From the NCBI RefSeq assembly GCF_039521325.1, contig NZ_BAAACD010000034.1: a DNA stretch of 64,000 nucleotides. The stretch is one strand, 5' to 3'. The notes beneath the pieces were generated by a model. It saw only the letters and a program-made list of their open reading frames with translations, searched no databases and was not told the DNA's origin. Every line of letters begins with the position of its first letter. Position 1 is the stretch's first letter. Below are positions 50,792 to 59,472 of the stretch, piece after piece. The DNA is from Clostridium_X cadaveris. Lineage in GTDB: Bacteria > Bacillota > Clostridia > Clostridiales > Clostridiaceae. A program made the position numbers and the translations under genes.

Positions 50792-52375
50792 TTATTTTTC
50801 TTTATTTTGGTATTTCTCTTTTAATTTCTGCTCAAGGCCCATCAAAGAATCATTGAATATACTGGAATCCATTAATTTTAAGTTTTCATCTACAATAGGT
50901 TTAAAATCCATCAAGTCTAAAACATCTTTTTCTAAATCTATCCCCGGTGCAATTTCTATTAACTTTATTCCTTCAGAAGTAAGTTCAAAAACAGCTCTTT
51001 CTGTTATATAAAGTACAGTTTGTCCAATATCTCTTGCGTACTCACCGCTAAAAGTAATGTGCTCTACTTCAGACACAAACTTTTTGCAATTACCTTCATT
51101 TAATATATTTAGTTTTGAATCGCTAATATCTATTTTCAAACCTCCAGCTGTAAAAGTACCACAATATACTACTTTTTTAGCATTTTGAGTTATATTTATA
51201 AATCCTCCGCAGCCAGCTATTTTAGATCCAAATTTGCTGACATTTATATTTCCATATTTATCACATTGAGCTAATCCTAAAAATGCAATATCTAAACCAC
51301 CGCCATCATAGAAATCGAACATAGAGTTTTGATCTATTATTGCATCTGGATTTATTGAGGCTCCAAAGTTTAATCCTGAAGCAGGCACTCCACCTATAGG
51401 ACCTGATTCAATAGTTAGTTTCATATAATCTCCAACCATCTCTTCATTACTTACTGACGCAATGCCCTCTGGCATTCCAATTCCTAAGTTAGTTATAGAA
51501 TTAGGCTTTAACTCCATGGCAGCTCTTCTAGATATAATCTTTCTTTCATTTAAATCCATTGGTTTAATAGAATTCAAAGTGACTCTTATCTTTCCTGCAA
51601 AACTTGGATTATACTCTTCAGCAAAAGTTTGCATATGATTTCTTTTATCTTTAGTTATAACTATATAGTCAACTAAAATACCTGGAAGCTTGACATAATG
51701 AGGATCCAAAGTTTCTTTCTTAACCATATTTTCAACTTGAACTATTACTATTCCATTGGAATTTTTAGCTGCTTGTGCCATAGCTAGTGCATCTAACTGA
51801 GCTGCTTCTTTTTCAAAAGATATATTTCCATCCTCATCTGCATAAGTTCCTCTTAAAATAGTAACGTCTATAGGAAATGCTTTATACAGCAAATAATCCT
51901 CTCCAAATATATTTGTAAGTGAGACTATCTCTTCTTTAGTGATATCGTTTAACTTACCTCCACTAATACGTGGATCTACAAAAGTTTTTAATCCAACCTT
52001 TGTGATTGTTCCAGGTTTGTTTGCTGCTATATCTCTATATAAGTGACTAATTACGCCTTGTGGCAGATTATAAGCTTCTATCTTGTTTTCTATAGCGAGC
52101 TTTTGAAGTTTAGGTGCTAATCCCCAATGTCCTCCAATAACTTTTTTTACTAATCCCTCATGACCAAAATGGTTTAATCCCCTATCTTTTGAATCTCCTT
52201 GCCCTGCTGCATAAACAAGAGTTAAATTTTTAGGTCTTCCTGATTTAATGTAATCTTCCTCAATTCCGCTAGTTATTTCTTCAGGATGTCCGGTTCCTAT
52301 AAATCCTCCAACTGCAACTGTAGCATTATCTTTAATTATTTTTTCAACTTCATTAGCTGTTATAAATTTAGCCAT
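50792..52375 (-). CDS. Acetyl-CoA:acetoacetate/propionate-type CoA-transferase
   Basis: 527-residue fused family I CoA-transferase (AtoD-AtoA / Pct type). N-terminal half has GGFIGTGHPEEI; second half has NLGIGMPEGIASV near 296 and the catalytic Glu in TIESGPIGG near 323. It transfers CoA from one short-chain acyl-CoA to another acid through a glutamyl-CoA intermediate. First gene of the operon, with a sigma-54 promoter 50 bases upstream. It probably activates the acid imported by the GntP permease. GGAGGGATATT site before the ATG. Confidence 0.93.
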   Translation of the reverse strand: MAKFITANEVEKIIKDNATVAVGGFIGTGHPEEITSGIEEDYIKSGRPKNLTLVYAAGQGDSKDRGLNHFGHEGLVKKVIGGHWGLAPKLQKLAIENKIEAYNLPQGVISHLYRDIAANKPGTITKVGLKTFVDPRISGGKLNDITKEEIVSLTNIFGEDYLLYKAFPIDVTILRGTYADEDGNISFEKEAAQLDALAMAQAAKNSNGIVIVQVENMVKKETLDPHYVKLPGILVDYIVITKDKRNHMQTFAEEYNPSFAGKIRVTLNSIKPMDLNERKIISRRAAMELKPNSITNLGIGMPEGIASVSNEEMVGDYMKLTIESGPIGGVPASGLNFGASINPDAIIDQNSMFDFYDGGGLDIAFLGLAQCDKYGNINVSKFGSKIAGCGGFINITQNAKKVVYCGTFTAGGLKIDISDSKLNILNEGNCKKFVSEVEHITFSGEYARDIGQTVLYITERAVFELTSEGIKLIEIAPGIDLEKDVLDLMDFKPIVDENLKLMDSSIFNDSLMGLEQKLKEKYQNKEK

Positions 52376-52423
52376 AATATCCCTCCAATAATTTTAAATT
52401 GAACCTGTTAATACATAATTAAA

Positions 52424-52440
52424 GCAATTTATATACCAAA
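52424..52440 (-). promoter_or_regulatory. Sigma-54 (-24/-12) promoter of the CoA-transferase operon
   Basis: Minus strand TTTGGTATATAAATTGC: the invariant GG (52436-52437) and GC (52424-52425) are separated by exactly ten bases, as sigma-54 requires. The transcript start would fall near 52412, about 37 bases before the ATG. Confidence 0.82.
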
Positions 52441-52570
52441 CTATTGAAGCTTAATTCGCTTAAAATCAATACAAATGCATTCTTTTTCTCTATTAGAGGC
52501 TATATTTTTTTCAATTTTCAAATAAATGTGTATGGATACCTTTACATATAAATCAATTTCAAAACCTAAC

Positions 52571-52588
52571 TGTTAACTTTACTTAACA
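52571..52588. promoter_or_regulatory. Candidate activator-binding site (UAS)
   Basis: TGTTAACTTTACTTAACA, perfect 6-bp arms, 6-base gap, centred about 168 bases upstream of the sigma-54 start, a normal distance for an enhancer site used by the neighbouring activator. Inference from position. Confidence 0.5.
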
Positions 52589-52623
52589 TCTTTTTTACAT
52601 TTAATTTTAAGTGTAAATAAAAA

Positions 52624-52658
52624 CTAACACTTTGAGAAAACGTTTCACAAAGTGTTAG
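52624..52658 (-). terminator. Terminator of the sigma-54 activator gene
   Basis: CTAACACTTTG / CAAAGTGTTAG stem, followed on the minus strand by TTTTTATTT. Confidence 0.8.
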
Positions 52659-52677
52659 TAAAATAATAATTTTTTAT

Positions 52678-54039
52678 TTAAATTTTAATATCATATTTCT
52701 TTATCTTCTCATAAAGAGTTACTCTGCTTATGTTAAGCTTCCTAGCCGCTAAACTCTTATTCCCTTTATATGTTATCAAAGCTTCATATATAACTTTCTT
52801 TTCTGTATCTAAAAGCCGCTCTTCTAAAGTTTTTATATCCTTTATAATAGGTTCATTCTTCTTCAACCTTTCTGGCAAATCATTAACATTTATAACATCA
52901 GATTCATCTATTATATTTAAACACCATTCAATCACATTTTGTAACTCTCTTACGTTGCCTGGCCAATCGAATTTATTTAAAAGTGCCATTGCTTCTTTAG
53001 ATATTTTTTTAACTTGCTTCCCCATCTTTAGTGATAATAAGTTCAAAAAGTGATAGGATAATAACTCAATATCTCCTTCTCTATGTCTTAAAGCCGGTAC
53101 GTTAATTTTAATAACATTTAGTCTGTAATATAAATCTTCTCTAAAGGTTTTTTCCTTTACCATGGCTTGTAAATCTTTGTTGGTAGCAGCAATTATTCTT
53201 ATATTTAATTTAATTGGCATATTAGATCCTATAGGTTCTACTTCTTTTTCCTGCAGCACCCTCAAAATTTTTGCCTGCATAAATAAAGGCATATCTCCTA
53301 TTTCATCTAAAAATATAGTTCCATTGTTTGCAAGTTCAAATTTTCCTATTTTCCCAGACTTATTTGCTCCTGTAAATGCACCTTTTTCATATCCAAATAA
53401 TTCTGATTCTAAAAGTTCTCTCGGTATAGCTGAACAGTTTACTCTAACTAATGGCTTGTCTCTTCTACTGCTTAATGAATGAATAGCATGTGCAAATAAC
53501 TCTTTACCAGTACCACTTTCACCTAATAATAAGACTGTGGAGTCAGTTAATGCAGATTTAACAGCTAATTCTTTGCTCTCTAATATAAGATCACTCTTGC
53601 CGATTATTGAACCTAATGAATATTTTGAAGTAACTTCTGCTTTTAAACTGCTTTTATAACAACTTATCTTCTTTTCCATATTGAATATCTTGTTATATAG
53701 CTCTTGAACTTCCCTAGTATCTTTATAATTTACATAGCCCAATACTCCTGTTATTTTACCTTCTTTAATTATAGGTATTCTGGTAGCTATCATATTTCGA
53801 CCATGAATTCTTTGAAGGTGTGAATACTCCGCTTCACCAGTTTTCAAAACCTTATGCATCCTAGTATTTTCAACTACCTCTGTGATATGCTTGCCTATTA
53901 TTTCATTTTGTACTACACTTAAAAATTCACAGTAATCTTCAGACATATGAACTATTTCTGACTTTGTATTTATAATTACTATTCTCTTACATATAGCGTC
54001 TAATATTTCTATGCACTCTAAGCTTAATATCTCTTCCAC
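52678..54039 (-). CDS. PAS-domain sigma-54-dependent transcriptional activator
   Basis: 453 residues: PAS sensor (about 8-115), AAA+ ATPase with Walker A GESGTGKE near 174, the sigma-54-contacting GAFTGA loop near 222, arginine finger region, and a Fis-type helix-turn-helix (NKSLAARKLNISRVTLYEKI near 430). It hydrolyses ATP to open sigma-54 promoters. The start is a GTG (54037-54039) with GGAGGGAG seven bases before it. The next operon has a matching -24/-12 promoter, so this is its probable activator. The PAS ligand is unknown. Confidence 0.94.
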   Translation of the reverse strand: MEEILSLECIEILDAICKRIVIINTKSEIVHMSEDYCEFLSVVQNEIIGKHITEVVENTRMHKVLKTGEAEYSHLQRIHGRNMIATRIPIIKEGKITGVLGYVNYKDTREVQELYNKIFNMEKKISCYKSSLKAEVTSKYSLGSIIGKSDLILESKELAVKSALTDSTVLLLGESGTGKELFAHAIHSLSSRRDKPLVRVNCSAIPRELLESELFGYEKGAFTGANKSGKIGKFELANNGTIFLDEIGDMPLFMQAKILRVLQEKEVEPIGSNMPIKLNIRIIAATNKDLQAMVKEKTFREDLYYRLNVIKINVPALRHREGDIELLSYHFLNLLSLKMGKQVKKISKEAMALLNKFDWPGNVRELQNVIEWCLNIIDESDVINVNDLPERLKKNEPIIKDIKTLEERLLDTEKKVIYEALITYKGNKSLAARKLNISRVTLYEKIKKYDIKI

Positions 54040-54177
54040 ATTTCTCCCTCCGTTTTATTTATATTTACATTTTTCGTATATATATTATTATTTTCTCAAA
54101 AATATGTACTACAGTTAATATAAATATATTATCATAATAATTTTTTCTATAAAATATATTTTTTTCTATTTTATCAC

Positions 54178-54214
54178 AAAAGGGATATTTCATAAATTGA
54201 AACATCCCCTTTTA
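54178..54214 (-). terminator. Terminator of the YHYH-protein gene
   Basis: AAAAGGGAT-TTTCA / TGAAA-ATCCCCTTTT imperfect stem between the YHYH gene and the activator gene; T-run modest. Confidence 0.6.
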
Positions 54215-54234
54215 CTATGAGAATTGATATATTT

Positions 54235-55326
54235 TTAAAATCCTTCTTTATGATTATCATTATTTGAATGTATAGTAAGATTCTTTGAAGCACCTTTCTT
54301 TTTCTTGATAACAGCCCCTCCTGCTATCCCACCAACCAATAATACAGCCATTGTAGTTTTTATAGCTCTATCTTGAGATTCTTTCTCTAACTTTAATTTT
54401 TCTACACCTTCATTATAAGATGATAATAATAATTCCTCAACACCAGCTAATTGTTCTGGTATATCATATTCTTTTCCTGTGTGTCCATATTCATAAGCAA
54501 TATCTTTTTCTTTTTCTATATCAGCTTTTCCTTCATTGTATCCTTCATCATATGAATTCTTTTCTTCAGAATGTTTAAAATTAGAAGAATCAGCCTCTTT
54601 ATTGTTTACAGCTTTTTCATAGCCTAAATCATAAGCAATCTTCTTTAAATTAGAAGTTTTATTACTATAAGATTTTTTATACTCCTCTTTTAATTCATTT
54701 GGAACATTGCTGTCAAACTCTCTCATAGTGAAATTAACAGCGTCCTCTTCTCCAAATTTAAAATACTTCTCTTTATTTTCGTTTATATATGCCTTCAAAC
54801 CATTATCGTAACCCTTTGAATAAGAACTTTTAATAGCTTGTACATCATATGTATTGTTTTCATTTTCTCCTTTAGAACCAAGTGCAAATCCCTCATCATA
54901 AGCTGTTTTAATTTTAATTTCTAGTTCTTCTTTTCCCTTTTCATATCCACTTGAATATCCACTTTTATATTCATTTGCATATGTTAAGGAACTTGAATCA
55001 TTATAAGTATCTCCATTAGATCCTGCTTGGTATCCAGCATCATATCCATTTTTTTGAGCTTCATTCCTTTTTGAAACATCATTATCATTTGAGCTCGTTG
55101 ATGAAGATGATGAATTATTCCCATAAGGACAAACTCCATTAGCATGTAAATGTGCTGGATGTCCTCCACAATGATAGTGATAATAACCAAGTCCTGATAC
55201 ATTTTTATTATCTCTATGCCCTCCACTAGAATCAGTTCTACCTTTGTGTGCAAATGCAACTTGAGGAGTTAAAGTTATTACTATTAATAATGACATAATT
55301 GTTTTTAAAATTTTCTTTTTATTCAT
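54235..55326 (-). CDS. YHYH-domain surface protein with GY-repeat region
   Basis: 363 residues. Signal peptide (1-26, ending AFA), then the YHYH motif in GGHRDNKNVSGLGYYHYHCG near 37, with HLHANGVCPYG, which could bind metal. A Ser/Asn linker leads to a region (about 93-300) of repeated [YF]xxGYxxG units: GYDAGYQAG, GYSSGYEKG, YDEGFALG, YSKGYDNG, YDLGYEKA, YDEGYNEG. A membrane helix (AVLLVGGIAGGAVI) and KKKKG tail end the protein. So it is a membrane-anchored surface protein. Function unknown. GGGGGAAAC precedes the ATG. Confidence 0.8.
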   Translation of the reverse strand: MNKKKILKTIMSLLIVITLTPQVAFAHKGRTDSSGGHRDNKNVSGLGYYHYHCGGHPAHLHANGVCPYGNNSSSSSTSSNDNDVSKRNEAQKNGYDAGYQAGSNGDTYNDSSSLTYANEYKSGYSSGYEKGKEELEIKIKTAYDEGFALGSKGENENNTYDVQAIKSSYSKGYDNGLKAYINENKEKYFKFGEEDAVNFTMREFDSNVPNELKEEYKKSYSNKTSNLKKIAYDLGYEKAVNNKEADSSNFKHSEEKNSYDEGYNEGKADIEKEKDIAYEYGHTGKEYDIPEQLAGVEELLLSSYNEGVEKLKLEKESQDRAIKTTMAVLLVGGIAGGAVIKKKKGASKNLTIHSNNDNHKEGF

Positions 55327-55410
55327 GTTTCCCCCTATTTATTACTTATATGTTAATATTAATCATCTAAATTATATCATATTTTTCATAACTTTTCTGA
55401 TAATTTATCC

Positions 55411-55449
55411 ATTATAAAAGAGTTAGAATAACTCTAACTCTTTTATAAT
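55411..55449. terminator. Terminator of the ABC-F gene
   Basis: Perfect 16-bp stem ATTATAAAAGAGTTAG / CTAACTCTTTTATAAT with a 7-base loop. Confidence 0.85.
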
Positions 55450-55456
55450 ATAAATA

Positions 55457-57013
55457 TTAAAATACTTTTAATGTCCAATCCTCACAGTTCCACACCTCAT
55501 TAACTACATCTCTATAAAACTCTGGTTCGTGGCATACTAAAAGAATTGTTCCCTTATATTCATTTAATGCTCTTTTTAATTCATCTTTTGCTTCCACATC
55601 AAGGTGGTTTGTTGGCTCGTCTAGGATAAGGATGTTGCTTGGCTTATTGATAAGTTTACAAAGTCTCACTTTTGCCTGCTCTCCTCCACTTAGAACTACA
55701 ACCTTACTCTCTATGTGCTTTGTAGTAAGTCCGCATTTTGCAAGAGCTGATCTAACTTCGTATTGTGTAAAGCTAGGAAAGTCCTGCCAAACCTCTTCTA
55801 TACAAGTCTTGTAATTTGCATCTTTTATCTCTTGTTCGAAGTAGCCGATTTCTTGATAGTCACCTAATGTAACTTCCCCCTCTAGTGGATTTATGAATCC
55901 CATAAGGCTTCTTAGAAGCGTTGTCTTTCCAAGACCATTTGCTCCAACTAATGCTATCTTTTGTCCTCTCTCCATTTTTAGATTAAGTGGTTTTGTAAGA
56001 GGACTATCATATCCTATAACTAAATCCTTAGTTTCAAAAATAACCTTTCCTGAAGTTCTAGATTCCTTAAAGTAGAATTCTGGCTTTGGTTTTTCTCCTG
56101 CAAGCTCTATTCTATCCATCTTGTCTAGCTTCTTTTGTCTTGCTCTAGCCATTCCTGTTGTAGCAACTCTTGCCTTATTTCTAGCAACGAAATCTTCGAG
56201 TTTTGCTATTTCTTGCTGCTGTCTTTCATAAGCCGCCTCAAGCTGCTTTTTATTTGCTTCATGTATTCTCTTGAAATTATCGTAGTCTCCAACATATCTT
56301 GTTATCTTAAGATTTTCAACATGATAAATAAGGTTTATTACACTGTTTAAGAATGGTATATCATGTGATATCAATATAAATGCGTTTTCGTAATTTTGAA
56401 GATATCTCTTAAGCCATTCGATATGAGCCTCATCAAGATAGTTTGTAGGCTCATCTAAAAGTAATATATCTGGATTTTCGAGAAGAAGTTTTGCAAGCAA
56501 TACCTTAGTTCTTTGTCCACCACTTAAGTCTGTTACGTCTTTATCTAATCCAACATCCTTAAGCCCTAAACCTCCTGCAACCTCTTCAATCTTTGCATCT
56601 ATAGTATAAAACCCGCTGTGATCCAATATATCCTGAAGCGTTCCCATGTCATCTAAAAGTTTTTCTAATTCTTCAGGTGTTGCTTCTGCCATTTTATCTG
56701 ATATTTTAAGTATTTCTTCTTCCATATCAAAAAGATATTTGAAGGCATCCCTAAGAATATCTCTTATGGTATTACCTTTTTCTAGAGCTGCATGCTGATC
56801 CATGTATCCTACTCTCACCCTGTTGCTCCACTCTACAGTTCCCTCATCTGGCATAAGCTTTCCTGTTATTATATTCATAAAGGTGGATTTTCCTTCTCCA
56901 TTAGCGCCTATAAGCCCTATATGCTCACCCTTTAAAAGTCTAAATGATACATCATCAAATATAGCTCTGTCACCAAAGCCATGACTTAAATTTTTTACTG
57001 TTAGTATACTCAT
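55457..57013 (-). CDS. ABC-F family ATPase (YbiT/YkpA-like)
   Basis: 518-residue soluble twin-ATPase protein without membrane helices. Walker A GANGEGKST near 38 and GANGLGKTT near 348, signatures LSGGQRTK near 163 and LSGGEQAK near 432, Walker B LLLDEPTN and LILDEPTN. The linker (about 245-300) is short and charged. ABC-F proteins act on ribosomes, either in translation control or antibiotic protection. YbiT/YkpA-like ones lack a known resistance role. GAGGAGAG before the ATG. Distinct in sequence from the ABC-F relic at 42 kb. Confidence 0.93.
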   Translation of the reverse strand: MSILTVKNLSHGFGDRAIFDDVSFRLLKGEHIGLIGANGEGKSTFMNIITGKLMPDEGTVEWSNRVRVGYMDQHAALEKGNTIRDILRDAFKYLFDMEEEILKISDKMAEATPEELEKLLDDMGTLQDILDHSGFYTIDAKIEEVAGGLGLKDVGLDKDVTDLSGGQRTKVLLAKLLLENPDILLLDEPTNYLDEAHIEWLKRYLQNYENAFILISHDIPFLNSVINLIYHVENLKITRYVGDYDNFKRIHEANKKQLEAAYERQQQEIAKLEDFVARNKARVATTGMARARQKKLDKMDRIELAGEKPKPEFYFKESRTSGKVIFETKDLVIGYDSPLTKPLNLKMERGQKIALVGANGLGKTTLLRSLMGFINPLEGEVTLGDYQEIGYFEQEIKDANYKTCIEEVWQDFPSFTQYEVRSALAKCGLTTKHIESKVVVLSGGEQAKVRLCKLINKPSNILILDEPTNHLDVEAKDELKRALNEYKGTILLVCHEPEFYRDVVNEVWNCEDWTLKVF

Positions 57014-57166
57014 CAGTTTCTCTCCTCACGTAAATGACATTCTTAGATTATTATATTTAAAAATCGAAAAAATCTCAAACTCTATTTTTCCCTTTAGTAA
57101 ATATCCTATGGCAATATTGGAGATAGTATCTATATGAGACTTTAAAATTTTGGGAGAATGATAAAT

Positions 57167-58168
57167 ATGAAACGTGCTTTAATATCTTTATTTGTTTGTT
57201 TTACTTTAATTTGTGGTATTTCAGCTCCCTGTATTCCTACTTATAGTAAGACTGAAATTCCAAAACAAGGAACCTATAGCCCTATATCAACTTCCTTCAA
57301 CAAAGAAAAACTTGAAGATATATCTAATGGCAGTGATGATATTATGGGTAGCGGTAAGGGATTTGAACCATTATTTCATAATGATACTGAAGACGCTAGA
57401 TGGGAAAGCGGAGGAATAGATCATACTCATCAATATCTATGTGCTAGAGGAATAAAACTTTTTTTAAGTGATGTAGGTGCTGATTATGATGATATAATAT
57501 ATCCTTACGTTCATGTTATTTTAAATGGCGCTGATGCTCCTGATATTGATGAAAATGAATTTTTATATGTTCATCACTTTTATCACTACATCTTCAAGAA
57601 AAATTATGCTTTTGTTGGAGCAACTGCAAAAGACAAATTTATTCAACACAGTCAGCTTGCTTTAGAACTTTTCACTCATGACAAGCATGAAGCATTCGAC
57701 CACCTTGGTCGTGCTATCCACTATCTTGAAGACATAAATGAGCCCCATCATGCCTCAAACCTTACAGCTGTTAATTCTAACCATGTAAAGTATGAAAAAT
57801 GGGCAGATAAAAACAGAGCTAAATTTAAACTTTCAAATGCAACTGTATATTCAGATTATAGAGATATTAACTTTTCTAAGGCATTGAATACTTTAGCTGA
57901 AAGATGTGCAGCTAATGCTTATAATATGAAAGATTATGCTACTGCTAAAAAATGTACTCCTTGGGGAGGCTATAGTATAATTCTTGATGATTATGATAAA
58001 TGGGGACTTAGTGCTGATTCCACTATGACATATACTCAAGATGCGATAAGCGCATATTTGTATATATTTTTTAAGGAAGCGAAAGCAAATAGCTTTATTA
58101 GACTTGCACAATATGATACCTCAAACTGTATTACGACAGATTTTTCAAAAAAGGAAATGGAGCCCTAG
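57167..58168 (+). CDS. plc: Zinc-dependent phospholipase C
   Basis: 333 residues: signal peptide (about 1-28), a pro-region up to about 75, and a mature enzyme whose first conserved residue is the Trp in DARWESGGIDH near 78 (in known enzymes this N-terminal Trp binds zinc). Conserved zinc-site residues lie in YVHVILNGADAPDI, YVHHFYHYIF, AFDHLGRAIHYLEDINEPHH and NHVKYEKWAD. It ends after the catalytic domain, like the Bacillus cereus enzyme, and has no C-terminal C2/PLAT domain as in the Clostridium perfringens alpha-toxin. GGGAG lies ten bases before the ATG. It cleaves phosphatidylcholine-like lipids, but haemolytic activity is not predictable. Confidence 0.9.
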   Translation: MKRALISLFVCFTLICGISAPCIPTYSKTEIPKQGTYSPISTSFNKEKLEDISNGSDDIMGSGKGFEPLFHNDTEDARWESGGIDHTHQYLCARGIKLFLSDVGADYDDIIYPYVHVILNGADAPDIDENEFLYVHHFYHYIFKKNYAFVGATAKDKFIQHSQLALELFTHDKHEAFDHLGRAIHYLEDINEPHHASNLTAVNSNHVKYEKWADKNRAKFKLSNATVYSDYRDINFSKALNTLAERCAANAYNMKDYATAKKCTPWGGYSIILDDYDKWGLSADSTMTYTQDAISAYLYIFFKEAKANSFIRLAQYDTSNCITTDFSKKEMEP

Positions 58169-58191
58169 GTGCTTGTTCCTAAGGACTCCAT
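58157..58191 (+). terminator. Possible terminator overlapping the plc stop
   Basis: ATGGAG-CCC-TAGG / CCTA-AGGA-CTCCAT imperfect stem that straddles the stop codon; only a short T tract follows, so strength is uncertain. Confidence 0.4.
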
Positions 58192-58349
58192 TTGTAGGGG
58201 TATATAATAACTAAAATTTGCTTGACAAAATAATTAATTTTTTCGCGCTACTTTAGTAATCTATCAACTTATTTTCTACTATATTGAAATTATATCATCT
58301 CTATCTAACTATAGCAACTATATTTGGTAAAATCTGTACCATAATAGTT

Positions 58350-59291
58350 TTATTGAAAAAGCTTAATAAATACAATATTAAATATCACCAATAAAATAAA
58401 AGGCAAATTCACCATTGTTTCTTTTTTTAATTCCCATACTTCATCCGAAAAATTCTCTTCTTCATTTTCATCTTGGCTTACAATATTTAAATTAAGCCTT
58501 TCTCTTTTCTTTTTCATATACCTTACAAGAAGCCATATAATAAATCCACTTATAGTTGACATTATCGAAAGAGTTATTATAGCACTAAGAAAAGTATTTG
58601 CAGTCATAGGAACAGCTTCTACCATAGCATCACCTTGAAATTTAGTTGCCATATATGATACTGTCATATTGAATCCATTAAAAACAAAATGTACTATCAT
58701 AGTTGAAAATAAACTTCCAGTGATTCTAACTATATATGCAAATAAAAATCCTAACACAGCCGCATATAAAAATTGCTGTCCGCTTAAATGCATAAGTCCA
58801 AATATAATTCCATTCATTACAGCTGCTTTAAATGTATTTTTATATTTATACTCACTAAGGACTACTCCTCTCATAACAATTTCTTCACATATTGCTGGAG
58901 TAAGTGCCATTATTCCTATAAGAGTTGCAAAAGATATTCCCTGAAGTTGATTTACCACAGCCTGCACATTGTTTTCAAAAAATATGCTGGATATGTTTGC
59001 ACATAATCCTGCGATTGGATAACATAAAATTCCTATAGCTATAAGACATATTATGTCTGTTATATAAAGTTTGTTTAACTTCAAAGTTTCCTTTATCGGT
59101 TTCTTGGTTATTATAAAATATATAGCCGTTGGAACTAAAAGGAATGCTACTTGGCTGAAAACTAAAAGTTGTCCTGTAGTCATTTTCGCTCCTATAGTAT
59201 TGCCTAATATCAAACTTCCGATAAATTGAATTGTTACCAGCACTAGTACAAAGCTGTTGCCTTTAAATATTGGTTTCATTTTCTTTTTCAC
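58350..59291 (-). CDS. CPBP-family intramembrane glutamic protease
   Basis: 313 residues, about eight membrane helices. The CPBP (Abi/CAAX-like) motifs are EEIVMRG near 137 (catalytic Glu pair with Arg), FGLMHLSGQ near 167 and HFVFNGF near 203. The cytosolic loop KKKRERLNLNIVSQDENEEENF lies near the C-terminus. The GTG at 59291 has AGGAG seven bases upstream; an ATG two codons earlier is too close. The natural substrate, perhaps peptides or bacteriocins, is unknown; nothing nearby suggests a bacteriocin cluster. Confidence 0.85.
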   Translation of the reverse strand: MKKKMKPIFKGNSFVLVLVTIQFIGSLILGNTIGAKMTTGQLLVFSQVAFLLVPTAIYFIITKKPIKETLKLNKLYITDIICLIAIGILCYPIAGLCANISSIFFENNVQAVVNQLQGISFATLIGIMALTPAICEEIVMRGVVLSEYKYKNTFKAAVMNGIIFGLMHLSGQQFLYAAVLGFLFAYIVRITGSLFSTMIVHFVFNGFNMTVSYMATKFQGDAMVEAVPMTANTFLSAIITLSIMSTISGFIIWLLVRYMKKKRERLNLNIVSQDENEEENFSDEVWELKKETMVNLPFILLVIFNIVFIKLFQ

Positions 59292-59376
59292 ACGCATTCT
59301 CCTAAATTTTTTTTGATAAGGATGTATATTATTTTTGTATTTAGTAAATACTTATAAATGTAAAGTAATTACCCAA

Positions 59377-59402
59377 TCTAATATAAGTTGACTTATATTA
59401 GA
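59377..59402. other. 12-bp inverted repeat upstream of the CPBP gene
   Basis: TCTAATATAAGT / ACTTATATTAGA separated by two bases, about 90 bases before the start codon. Could be an operator; the loop is too small for a good RNA hairpin. Confidence 0.4.
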
Positions 59403-59436
59403 CTCTCCCCCATTTTATTTATATAATCTCCTAAAG

Positions 59437-59467
59437 TCCCTCTAGCATAATAGTTAGAGGGATTTTT
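59437..59467. terminator. Hairpin after cinA
   Basis: TCCCTCTA / TAGAGGGA stem followed by TTTTTTT on the plus strand. cinA is on the minus strand, where the T-run is weak (A-run on the 5' side), so its direction is uncertain. Confidence 0.5.
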
Positions 59468-59472
59468 TTATC

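Larger units (their letters stand above)
52376..52677. other. Control region of the CoA-transferase operon
   Basis: Non-coding. Contains the sigma-54 promoter, a dyad upstream, and the terminator of the regulator gene (52624-52658). No gene visible. Confidence 0.6.

Noticed and set aside
57167..58168. Calling the phospholipase an alpha-toxin
   Set aside because: The C-terminal C2/PLAT domain needed for that is absent; only the catalytic family is supported.
58350..59291. Bacteriocin immunity role for the CPBP protease
   Set aside because: No bacteriocin precursor, leader or ABC exporter genes are nearby.
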